Shown here: piece after piece, positions 36,415 to 43,876 of the stretch | Position numbering within the stretch: position 1 is the first letter of the stretch | Layout: every line of letters starts with the position of its first letter | Notes under the pieces: generated by a model | Told to the model about the DNA's origin: nothing | Databases searched by the model: none | Seen by the model: the letters and a program-made list of their open reading frames with translations, nothing else | NCBI GenBank assembly: GCA_937901965.1 | Contig: CALGSW010000011.1 | Coordinates: 1-64,000, forward strand | Length of the DNA: 64,000 nt | Direction of reading: 5' to 3' | DNA from: an uncultured Bacteroidota bacterium | GTDB taxonomy: Bacteria; Bacteroidota; Bacteroidia; Bacteroidales; UBA932 | Made by a program: the position numbers and the translations under genes

Positions 36415-36942
36415 TCAGAACTTATATCCTATGCGGATGTCCGGCCCCCAGAGAAACCTGTTTATTACTTTTGAGTTTATATTAAGGTCCTTGAAAATGA
36501 CATGTCCCTGGTAGCTGCTACCCAGTATTGCAAAAAAATTGTTCTGTTTGAAAAGTGAAAAGTCTGCTCCTATATATGTTCCGAACGAAACTCCAAATCC
36601 CTCTCCCGGTTTATGTCCGGAGCTGAATGTATAACCGGCATTCATTAAGAAAAATGGAGAAACTTTAGCCTCAAGAAAATAGAATTTCATTCTTGCATAC
36701 ACAGGAAAAATGAACCGGTCAAATGTGCCGTCTGTAACACCCACTCCCACACCTGCTCCTATCGTTGAAAGTTTGGATATTTTGTAATCATAATTAAAAG
36801 CTGCAATTCCATAATCATGTCTCTCAATACCAACTCCTTTTACAAATCCCAACTCAGCAGACATAACAAAGTCACTGCTTTTTTGAGAAAACGACATGCT
36901 CGAAATCAAGATAGCAGAAGCTAGTAGTAAAAACTTTTTCAT
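36415..36942 (-). CDS. small outer-membrane beta-barrel protein
   Basis: A 175-aa protein with a signal peptide (about 1-19, ending SMSFSQ) followed by amphipathic beta strands such as IGAGVGVGVTDGTF and FFLMNAGYTFSSG, closing with IRIGYKF, the aromatic-terminated strand expected for outer-membrane barrels. The likely start is ATG 36942, since the frame start at 36954 lies at the predicted transcription start of its -7 box. Function unknown (porin-like or structural). Confidence 0.7.
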   Translation of the reverse strand: MKKFLLLASAILISSMSFSQKSSDFVMSAELGFVKGVGIERHDYGIAAFNYDYKISKLSTIGAGVGVGVTDGTFDRFIFPVYARMKFYFLEAKVSPFFLMNAGYTFSSGHKPGEGFGVSFGTYIGADFSLFKQNNFFAILGSSYQGHVIFKDLNINSKVINRFLWGPDIRIGYKF

Positions 36943-36961
36943 CTTGTTAAACAATTATTCG

Positions 36962-36969
36962 CAAACTTA
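36962..36969 (-). promoter_or_regulatory. -7 element for the small beta-barrel gene
   Basis: Minus-strand TAAGTTTG matches TAnnTTTG and lies 19 bp upstream of ATG 36942. No clear -33 TTG. Confidence 0.4.
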
Positions 36970-36980
36970 ATAAAAAATTA

Positions 36981-38912
36981 TCATAAAGGGTGTGTGAAGC
37001 AGAATCTTGCGCCATTTGTGTATTCTGGATCAATCCAGATTTTTCCACCCATTCTTGTCACAATCTGTTTGGAAATTGCAAGACCCAGTCCTGCCCCCTG
37101 TGTATAGTCATCCAGTTTCTCAAATCTTTCAAAGAGGCGGGACTGCTTCTCCATAGGTATACCCCTTCCTGTATCTGTAAGGGTGAATAGTACATCCCCA
37201 TATTCAGCTCTGAGTTTGTATTCAAGAGTTATTGAACCTCTGTCCGTAAACTTGTTAGCATTTGAAATAAGATTTATCAGAACTTGAGAAAGTCTGTGCA
37301 AATCTGTTTTGAGAATAAGCTCTCCTGAATATGGTTTACAGATATATTCAACAGAGTCCTTTTTCAAGTGCTGAGTTGTTTGAAACAGTCTGTCGCACAA
37401 CTCTTTTAGGTTTACCTCTTTAATATCCATCTCAAATTTACCGGTATCCATTTTGGATATATCCAGTATGTCGGATATAAGTGTAAGGAGCATTTCAGAG
37501 TTTTGGCTTATAACCTCACTATACCCCTCTCTCTCGCTCTGCGTGCACTTCTCCTCACACATCAGCTGGGAGAACCCTACTATTGCATTGAGTGGAGTTC
37601 TTATCTCATGGCTCATATTTGCAAGGAAGGCCGATTTTAATTTGTCTCCCTCCTCCGCTCTGGTTTTTGCCTCTAGTATCTCCTTTTCGTTTCTCTCAAG
37701 GGCTTTTCTTAGTGTCTTGTTTTTCATATAAACAATAGCCAGGAATACAACAAGGATGGCAAGAATTAAAACTATTGATACCGCAAGAAAAAGAATCTGC
37801 TTGTACTGCCTTACCTGAGGATCTTCACTGTTTATTATAACACTGTTAGATGGCAGCTGATAACTCTCAACCCCCAGTTCATCCATTTTTCTTTTATCAA
37901 AACTATACTGGCCGTCATTGATTATAAATTTTACCTCTCCCTTTTTTCCGCTGTAAAATTGCTCAATCTGCCTTGCAATCTCCCGGCTGTCTACAATGTA
38001 TTTAGGTACATAACCACCAATTGCAGCACTCCCTATTCCCAATCCGCTCATTGAAAAGACAGGCAGTTCTGGCCTGGTCTGAATAATATTTTGCAGTGAG
38101 TTCCCAAGGAAATACTGACCTTTATTATTTACTCGCCATGTACCCAAAAGTATAACACTATTCTGAGGCAAAGCCTTGATTTGGTTTGCAATCTCCTCCT
38201 CAGTATATATCCGCCCGTCAAGATAGTGGAAATCAAGGTCGGAATATAGTTTTGCTTCGCTCTTTGAAAGTGCTTTAAGCGAAGCCCCTCCGTAAGTGTT
38301 ATCTGTTAGAATTGCAACAGTTCCGGTATTTGGGTAAAAAGTCTTTATCAAACCAATATTTCTGCTGAAATCATACATATTAAGATATCCACCGGCAGCC
38401 CCCGCTTTTTTCATCCTGAACTCCGGATTTACAGGTGCCGGATCCCAGTACTGAGTTATTGAGTCTTTGGGAATGGCAATACCGTTATAACTCGCGAAAG
38501 CTGTAAATACCGGGACATCTCTGAATTTCTCAGCAAATAAAGAGTCTTTCTCAACGATAGTCACAAACGTAGCCCATGCCTCCTGACCCAGAAAGACGAT
38601 AGACCTTAGCTCTCCTTTATTGTACTCTGCAATAGTGTTCTCCAGCTGATCACACCAAAGGTGAGATTCTGTCTGGAAATTTTTGAACCCCATGTCCAGC
38701 AGCATAACTTTGTTTGCCGGGTTTCTTGCCAAAAGTGTGTTTTGGAATGAGTTTACGAAGTCACTCATCCTTTTTGTATCCGGATTGTATGAAGCCACTA
38801 CAAGGTGGATTCCGCTTTTGCTGCCGGGTGTATCATAAGGAGAAGCTGAAAGTCTTGTACCGGCAAACTCTGTCAGTATTAAAAAGAGAGCGAGAACAAT
38901 AATTTTCTTCAT
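36981..38912 (-). CDS. membrane sensor histidine kinase with periplasmic substrate-binding-like domain
   Basis: A 643-aa kinase. Order: signal/anchor (about 1-22), periplasmic ABC-substrate-binding-like domain (about 35-355), transmembrane helix (about 373-396), coiled coil (397-425), HisKA with phospho-acceptor H435 in SHEIRTPLN, and HATPase (about 530-640; N box LINLISNANKFTDRG, G1 DTGRGIP, G2 GAGLGLAIS). No receiver domain and no adjacent response regulator, so the partner is elsewhere. The ligand is unknown. The start overlaps the upstream UPF0104 stop by 4 bases (ATGA). Confidence 0.9.
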   Translation of the reverse strand: MKKIIVLALFLILTEFAGTRLSASPYDTPGSKSGIHLVVASYNPDTKRMSDFVNSFQNTLLARNPANKVMLLDMGFKNFQTESHLWCDQLENTIAEYNKGELRSIVFLGQEAWATFVTIVEKDSLFAEKFRDVPVFTAFASYNGIAIPKDSITQYWDPAPVNPEFRMKKAGAAGGYLNMYDFSRNIGLIKTFYPNTGTVAILTDNTYGGASLKALSKSEAKLYSDLDFHYLDGRIYTEEEIANQIKALPQNSVILLGTWRVNNKGQYFLGNSLQNIIQTRPELPVFSMSGLGIGSAAIGGYVPKYIVDSREIARQIEQFYSGKKGEVKFIINDGQYSFDKRKMDELGVESYQLPSNSVIINSEDPQVRQYKQILFLAVSIVLILAILVVFLAIVYMKNKTLRKALERNEKEILEAKTRAEEGDKLKSAFLANMSHEIRTPLNAIVGFSQLMCEEKCTQSEREGYSEVISQNSEMLLTLISDILDISKMDTGKFEMDIKEVNLKELCDRLFQTTQHLKKDSVEYICKPYSGELILKTDLHRLSQVLINLISNANKFTDRGSITLEYKLRAEYGDVLFTLTDTGRGIPMEKQSRLFERFEKLDDYTQGAGLGLAISKQIVTRMGGKIWIDPEYTNGARFCFTHPL

Positions 38913-39898
38913 TTTTTTAATGTGATTTTCAACAGGGAGAGAGCTCCGAATATTAGCATTGTGATTGTTTGAGCACCGTGAGAAATAGTTGCAAAGATTA
39001 CTCCTGTAGTCTGAGAAATTCCGTAAACAGATAGTAGAGCAAGAGATATTATAAGGTGATAGGCACCTATTCCGCCCTGAACAGGAATAACCCAGCCAAA
39101 ACTGCCAACCATCATAAGAAACAGTGCGTCATCGGCACCGAGACCGGTATTTAGATTGTCAAAAGCCAGTATAGTGAAGTAACTCATCAGCCAGTAGCAA
39201 ACCCAAAGGAGTACAGTGTATATAATAAATGTCCATTTCTGAGGCATTCTGAATCCTGAAGAGAGACCGGCAATAATGCCCTTTACAATTTTTACAATTT
39301 TCGCAAGAAGAGGATGGCTCTTTCTGTATCTCCAGATCATGTAGAGGAATATTGCAGAAGCAATAAGTATGACGAATCCGGTGATAATGAGTTCTGTGGA
39401 AAATTTGTCTTCCAGTGATGATAATATTTGTTTATCAATAAATCCACCAAAACTATCCCAAAAAAATAGCATCACTCCGGCGGAGACAATTAAAAGAGAG
39501 AGCATGTCAATGCTTCTCTCCAGAACAACAGTCCCAGCTACCGTCTCAAATGGGAGTCCTGTTCTCTTTGATATAACACCGCACCTGGCAAGTTCACCTG
39601 CCCTGGGAAGTGCAAAATTTGTAATGTATCCCACATTAATGCCGTGCCATGAATCCATCCTTGAGACCGGTTTTCCAAGAGGCAGCATAATAAGCCTCCA
39701 CCTTAGTGCCCTTATCAGAAAAGCCAGTACACTAACAATCATTGAAAGGCCAATCCATCTCCAGTCTGCATCCTTAATTCCGTTTACAAAGCTTTCCCAC
39801 TTAACCTCCCTGAATGAGAGCCAGAGAAGAACACCGGCAAGAGAGAGCAGCACTATATATTTCAAAACAGACAGAAGCCTGCCGGAGAGGTTGTTCAT
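38909..39898 (-). CDS. UPF0104/LPG-synthase-type membrane protein
   Basis: A 329-aa protein with about eight membrane segments. NVGYITNFALPRAGELARCG and VVLERSIDMLSLL are the conserved signatures of the lysylphosphatidylglycerol synthase transmembrane (UPF0104, AglD-like) superfamily; no cytosolic transferase domain is present. A lipid-related role is likely. The upstream in-frame extension to 40018 overlaps the divergent kinase gene and is rejected; ATG 39898 follows a -7 box. Confidence 0.85.
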   Translation of the reverse strand: MNNLSGRLLSVLKYIVLLSLAGVLLWLSFREVKWESFVNGIKDADWRWIGLSMIVSVLAFLIRALRWRLIMLPLGKPVSRMDSWHGINVGYITNFALPRAGELARCGVISKRTGLPFETVAGTVVLERSIDMLSLLIVSAGVMLFFWDSFGGFIDKQILSSLEDKFSTELIITGFVILIASAIFLYMIWRYRKSHPLLAKIVKIVKGIIAGLSSGFRMPQKWTFIIYTVLLWVCYWLMSYFTILAFDNLNTGLGADDALFLMMVGSFGWVIPVQGGIGAYHLIISLALLSVYGISQTTGVIFATISHGAQTITMLIFGALSLLKITLKK

Positions 39899-39919
39899 AA
39901 GGATTAAACCATTTTTTTG

Positions 39920-39927
39920 CAAACCTA
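39920..39927 (-). promoter_or_regulatory. -7 element for the UPF0104-kinase pair
   Basis: Minus-strand TAGGTTTG matches TAnnTTTG and lies 21 bp before ATG 39898. No -33 TTG. Confidence 0.42.
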
Positions 39928-39936
39928 CAAAAAAAT

Positions 39937-40944
39937 ATGAACTTTGCGGGAATGAAATCAATATTGGGAATAGGCAACGCTCTAACAGACATCCTCGCAG
40001 TGCTAGAGGATGACTCATTACTGGAACACTACCATCTGCCCAAGGGCAGTATGCAGCATGTAGACCGCGAAACCGGTGACAAAATCTGGCAAAGACTCAG
40101 AACAATGGGAGTTCAGCTGGTAGCCGGAGGATCAGCGGCCAATACTATTGCCGGAACAGCAGTACTTGGAATGCCATCATCTTTTATAGGGAAGGTAGGC
40201 GCTGACGAACTCGGCTCACTATTTAAATCCGACCAGGCCAGAAACGGGATAAATTCAACTCTGCTTAAAGGGAAGGCTGCATCTGGCAGGGCCATGGTAT
40301 TTATTACAGCTCCAAATGCAGAAAGAACATTTGCAGTTTATCTCGGAGCTGCCATAGAGCTTGTTCCTGAAGATCTTACACCGGAGATGTTCAGAGGGTA
40401 TGATTATTTTCATATTGAGGGTTATCTTGTACAGAATCAGGAACTTGTAAGAAGAGCTGTTGAGCTGGCGAAGGATGAAGGGATGATTATTTCTATTGAC
40501 ATGGCCAGTTATAATGTTGTGGAGAGTAATGATGCTTTCCTGCATGACATTATTGAACACTATGTAGATATTGTCTTTGCAAACGAAACTGAAGCGGAAG
40601 TTTTTACAAAAAAGCAGCCTAGAGAGGCCCTTGATGAAATTGCTAAAATCTGTAAAGTAGCTGTAGTAAAAATTGGTAAAGACGGCTCAATGGTAAAGAG
40701 TGGAGACGAGTATCACTATATAGAGGCATGGCCGGCAGATACCATTGATGCAACAGGTGCCGGGGATATATATGCAGCTGGATTTCTGTTTGCACATTCT
40801 CACGGACTCTCTCTTAAAGAGTGTGGAGATGTGGGGTCAATAGTAGCTGCAAAGGTAGTGGAGGTGATAGGTCCAAAAATTGATATTCCGCGATGGAAAG
40901 ATGCTAAACAGCAGATCCGCGAACATACCGGACTGCTTCAGTAG
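39937..40944 (+). CDS. PfkB-family sugar/adenosine kinase
   Basis: A 335-aa ribokinase-fold enzyme. Landmarks are GIGNALTDILA at the N-terminus, VAGGSAANTIAGTAVLG, and the C-terminal catalytic motif DATGAGDIYAAGFLF with the base Asp. It resembles adenosine kinase-like PfkB proteins of Bacteroidota, but substrate (adenosine or a sugar) is not provable here. ATG 39952 (MKSILGIGNA) is an alternative start. Convergent with the deoxynucleoside kinase, with a single base between stop codons. Confidence 0.88.
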   Translation: MNFAGMKSILGIGNALTDILAVLEDDSLLEHYHLPKGSMQHVDRETGDKIWQRLRTMGVQLVAGGSAANTIAGTAVLGMPSSFIGKVGADELGSLFKSDQARNGINSTLLKGKAASGRAMVFITAPNAERTFAVYLGAAIELVPEDLTPEMFRGYDYFHIEGYLVQNQELVRRAVELAKDEGMIISIDMASYNVVESNDAFLHDIIEHYVDIVFANETEAEVFTKKQPREALDEIAKICKVAVVKIGKDGSMVKSGDEYHYIEAWPADTIDATGAGDIYAAGFLFAHSHGLSLKECGDVGSIVAAKVVEVIGPKIDIPRWKDAKQQIREHTGLLQ

Positions 40945-40945
40945 A

Positions 40946-41560
40946 CTAGAACAGACCGTTTAGTCGTGCATCAATCTTATCTATCACCAAACTAAGATCT
41001 TCCGGTCTGTCTTCAAACTTGTTCTCATCAACATCAATGATGAGGATTCTGCCATCTTTATAACCTGTAATCCACTTTTCATACCTTTCATTTAACCCTG
41101 AGAGGTAGTCGATTCTTATACCACTTTCATAATCCCTTCCCCGTTTGTGAATCTGTGAAACCAGATTTGGGATGGATGAACGAAGGTATATAAGTAATTC
41201 CGGCGGTTTAACCAGCGAGAGCATCAGATCAAAAAGGGAGTTGTAGTTCTCAAAATCTCTTGTTGACATTAATCCCATGCTGTGAAGATTTGGGGCAAAA
41301 ATCCGGGCATCTTCGTATATAGTTCTGTCCTGAACTACATTAATGCCGCTTCTGTCTATTTCAACAAGGCCTTTGAACCTCTCCTTGAGAAAGTAGATCT
41401 GCAGATTAAATGACCACCTCTGCATATCATGATAAAAATCAGAAAGGTATGGATTGTTATCAACCTCTTCATATTTAGGTTCCCATCCGTAATGTTTTGA
41501 GAGGAGTCTTGTAAGTGTAGTCTTTCCGCTTCCTATGTTACCGGCTATAGCAATGTGCAT
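40946..41560 (-). CDS. deoxynucleoside kinase
   Basis: A 204-aa deoxynucleoside kinase of the dNK/dGK family that phosphorylates salvaged deoxynucleosides. P-loop GNIGSGKTTLTRLL is at residues 7-20, with EEVDNNPYLSDFYHDMQRWSF (nucleoside-binding Glu and Trp), VVQDRTIYEDARIFA (the ERS/DRS-like catalytic motif) and the LID region KRGRDYESG. dA/dG specificity is usual for this subgroup. Confidence 0.9.
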   Translation of the reverse strand: MHIAIAGNIGSGKTTLTRLLSKHYGWEPKYEEVDNNPYLSDFYHDMQRWSFNLQIYFLKERFKGLVEIDRSGINVVQDRTIYEDARIFAPNLHSMGLMSTRDFENYNSLFDLMLSLVKPPELLIYLRSSIPNLVSQIHKRGRDYESGIRIDYLSGLNERYEKWITGYKDGRILIIDVDENKFEDRPEDLSLVIDKIDARLNGLF

Positions 41561-41600
41561 GGTGATCAGTTTAAGTGTAGATTGGTGGTTCTAGTTGCTG

Positions 41601-41608
41601 CAAAATTA
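41601..41608 (-). promoter_or_regulatory. -7 element for the deoxynucleoside kinase gene
   Basis: Minus-strand TAATTTTG matches TAnnTTTG, 40 bp upstream of ATG 41560. No -33 TTG. Confidence 0.42.
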
Positions 41609-41622
41609 AGAAAAGATTTTAG

Positions 41623-41630
41623 TAATTTTG
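41623..41630 (+). promoter_or_regulatory. -7 element for pcm
   Basis: TAATTTTG ends only 4 bp before the pcm ATG at 41635, so a transcript from here would be essentially leaderless. No -33 at 17-21 bp, so the site may not be used. Confidence 0.35.
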
Positions 41631-41634
41631 TGGA

Positions 41635-42279
41635 ATGTTAGACACTTTACAACACAGAGGGAGAAGGAAACAACTGATAGCGCAACTTTCCGGGAAATAT
41701 CAGTTTAGAAGGGAGATACTTGAAGCCATGGAGCGTGTCCCCAGGCATATGTTTCTTGAATATGGGCTTGATCATCTTGCATATCTAGACAAACCGCTTC
41801 CCATAGGTGCTGGTCAGACCATTTCTCAGCCATTTACGGTTGCAATGCAGACAGAGCTGCTTGGACTATCCAGGTGGGATAAAGTACTTGAGATAGGTAC
41901 AGGTTGTGCATACCAGACAGCAGTACTTGCAGAACTGGGGTATAGAGTTTTTAGTATAGAGAGGCAGAAGAGTCTTTACCAGCTTGCCCAGAAGAATCTT
42001 ATGAGACTTGACTACCACTCGCCAACACTCTTTTTTGGAGATGGATTTGCCGGTCTGCCTAAATTCGCACCCTTCAAGGGTATACTTGTAACGTGCGGTG
42101 CTCCGGATGTTCCTCCCGAATTGCTTCAGCAGCTTGCGACAGGAGGGAAGCTGGTGATTCCAATTGGAAATGGAACTCAGACAATGACAGTAATTGAGAG
42201 GGTGAGTGAAACAGAGTTTATAACAAGTGAACATGGAGATTATAAATTTGTTCCTATGCTGGAGGGGACAGAACAATAG
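41635..42279 (+). CDS. pcm: protein-L-isoaspartate O-methyltransferase
   Basis: Repairs isoaspartyl residues in aged proteins by SAM-dependent methylation. The 214-aa protein shows VPRHMFLEYG, the substrate-binding IGAGQTISQPFTVA, SAM loop VLEIGTGCAYQTAVLAELG, and VTCGAPDVPPELLQQL. It is followed by the MBL hydrolase after 15 bp, the first gene of the pcm-MBL-transglycosylase-uvrA-kinase run. Confidence 0.95.
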   Translation: MLDTLQHRGRRKQLIAQLSGKYQFRREILEAMERVPRHMFLEYGLDHLAYLDKPLPIGAGQTISQPFTVAMQTELLGLSRWDKVLEIGTGCAYQTAVLAELGYRVFSIERQKSLYQLAQKNLMRLDYHSPTLFFGDGFAGLPKFAPFKGILVTCGAPDVPPELLQQLATGGKLVIPIGNGTQTMTVIERVSETEFITSEHGDYKFVPMLEGTEQ

Positions 42280-42294
42280 AAAAAATTAAACTGT

Positions 42295-42939
42295 ATGACA
42301 GAGATTAAATCATTTTATTTTAACGATCTGAGAGAGTGTTGCTACATTGTCTGGGACGATACCAAAGAGTGCGTAATTATTGATCCGGGTTGTTTCTCCG
42401 CAAATGAGCAGGAGCGGTTGGCTAAGTTTATTGAACAGAATAACCTTAAGCCTGTTAAACTGCTAAACACTCACGGCCATTTTGATCACATAATGGGCAA
42501 CGCATTTGTGGTATCAAAGTGGAATGTTCCATCTTATATTCATAAAGAGGATAAACATCATCTTATAAGAGCAAAGCAATACACAGAGATGTTTGGGTAT
42601 AAAATTGAGCAACCTCCTGTTGATACAATAGATCTTGAAGATGGAGCAGAGATTGATTTTGGCAAGAGCACTCTCCGGGTTCTGCACACACCGGGACACT
42701 CTAAAGGCGGTGTATGCCTTGTCTCTGATACAGACCGATTCGTAATCACAGGAGATTCTCTCTTTGCCGGAAGTATAGGACGAACAGATCTGCCGGGAGG
42801 TGATTATGAGCAGCTGATGGATAGTCTTCTTGGAAAAGTGGCAAAGCTGGGTGATGACTATAAGGTTTATCCCGGTCACGGCCCGTCTACTACAATAGGC
42901 AATGAGCTTGCAACAAATCCATTTCTAAGGTATGAGTAA
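42295..42939 (+). CDS. MBL-fold metallo-hydrolase (glyoxalase II-like)
   Basis: A 214-aa metallo-beta-lactamase-fold hydrolase with the binuclear zinc motif HGHFDH in NTHGHFDHIMGN, HTPGHSKGGVCLV, GDSLFAGSIGRTDLPGGD and the final YPGHGPSTTIGNE. The layout matches glyoxalase II-like proteins, which hydrolyse thioesters such as S-D-lactoylglutathione; the true substrate is unknown. Its stop overlaps the transglycosylase start by 8 bases. Confidence 0.92.
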   Translation: MTEIKSFYFNDLRECCYIVWDDTKECVIIDPGCFSANEQERLAKFIEQNNLKPVKLLNTHGHFDHIMGNAFVVSKWNVPSYIHKEDKHHLIRAKQYTEMFGYKIEQPPVDTIDLEDGAEIDFGKSTLRVLHTPGHSKGGVCLVSDTDRFVITGDSLFAGSIGRTDLPGGDYEQLMDSLLGKVAKLGDDYKVYPGHGPSTTIGNELATNPFLRYE

Positions 42940-43861
42940 GTTAATAATGACAGTAATGAGATTAAAATTTTTACTTTTTCTTCCCCTTCTGGTGTTTTGC
43001 ACCGGATCAGGAAATGGTTCGGCTAATGCAGCTGTTGCAGGTATTGATCAGGTAGAACAGGTTGTAAAAATTCCTGCAATCCCAAAAACACTCTCATTTG
43101 CAGGGGAGTCAGTTCCTCTGAACTATTCAGATGTAAAGGAGTCACTTCAAAGAGAGTTGATGGTAATCTCCTACTGGCATGCAAGTATAACATATATAAT
43201 TCAGCTGAATAACAGGTATAAGGATGAAATCATGAAGATTCTCAAAGAGGAGGGCCTTCATGAGGATTTTTACTATTTATGTATTGCAGAAAGTGGTCTT
43301 CAACCTGTAGTATCTCCTGCCAATGCAGGGGGATACTGGCAGTTTCTTGCCGGGACTGCTAAGGAATACGGACTGATAGTTGACGCTGAAGTTGATGAAA
43401 GGTACAATATTGAGAAGTCAACAAAAGCTGCTGCTGCTTATTTTAAGAAAGCATATGCAGAATTTGGCTCATGGACAATGGCTGCAGCCTCATTCAATAT
43501 TGGACTTAGCAATGTCAGATACAGAATGAAGATTCAGTCACAAAAGAATTATTACGATACACAATTTCCGGAGGAGACAGCAAGGTATGTGTTCAGAGCT
43601 CTGGCATTTAAAATATTACTGGAGGAGCCCAGAAATTTTGGTTTTTATATAGGTAAGGATGACCTGTTTAAGCCACTAAAGTATAAAGAGGTTACTGTAA
43701 AAGGCAGCATTGAAAACTGGAGCGACTTCGCGGCTGAACACAATACCAATTTCAAGATGCTTAAGCTCTACAATCAATGGATTAGGTCCAATAAGCTGGA
43801 TAATAAGCAAAAAAAGACATTCGTTGTCAGGGTCCCTGCAGAGGGGGCAAGAGAGCTTTAG
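42932..43861 (+). CDS. lytic murein transglycosylase (MltD-like SLT domain)
   Basis: A 309-aa exported protein. Signal sequence (about 1-34), followed by an SLT goose-lysozyme-like domain with catalytic E120 in CIAESGLQPVVSP, GGYWQFLAGTAKEYGL and the NIGL segment typical of MltD. It cleaves the glycan between MurNAc and GlcNAc, forming 1,6-anhydro ends. A short C-terminal tail lacks the LysM repeats of E. coli MltD. ATG 42947 is an alternative start. Confidence 0.88.
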   Translation: MSKLIMTVMRLKFLLFLPLLVFCTGSGNGSANAAVAGIDQVEQVVKIPAIPKTLSFAGESVPLNYSDVKESLQRELMVISYWHASITYIIQLNNRYKDEIMKILKEEGLHEDFYYLCIAESGLQPVVSPANAGGYWQFLAGTAKEYGLIVDAEVDERYNIEKSTKAAAAYFKKAYAEFGSWTMAAASFNIGLSNVRYRMKIQSQKNYYDTQFPEETARYVFRALAFKILLEEPRNFGFYIGKDDLFKPLKYKEVTVKGSIENWSDFAAEHNTNFKMLKLYNQWIRSNKLDNKQKKTFVVRVPAEGAREL

Positions 43862-43876
43862 AGGGCTCAAACTTAT

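Noticed and set aside
39369..40013. 214-aa open frame antisense to the UPF0104 gene
   Set aside because: It is a mirror frame of a conserved membrane protein, has no recognisable domain, and overlaps the start of the PfkB kinase gene.
39899..40018. 40-residue N-terminal extension of the UPF0104 protein
   Set aside because: It overlaps the start of the divergent PfkB gene and both -7 region and family alignment favour ATG 39898.
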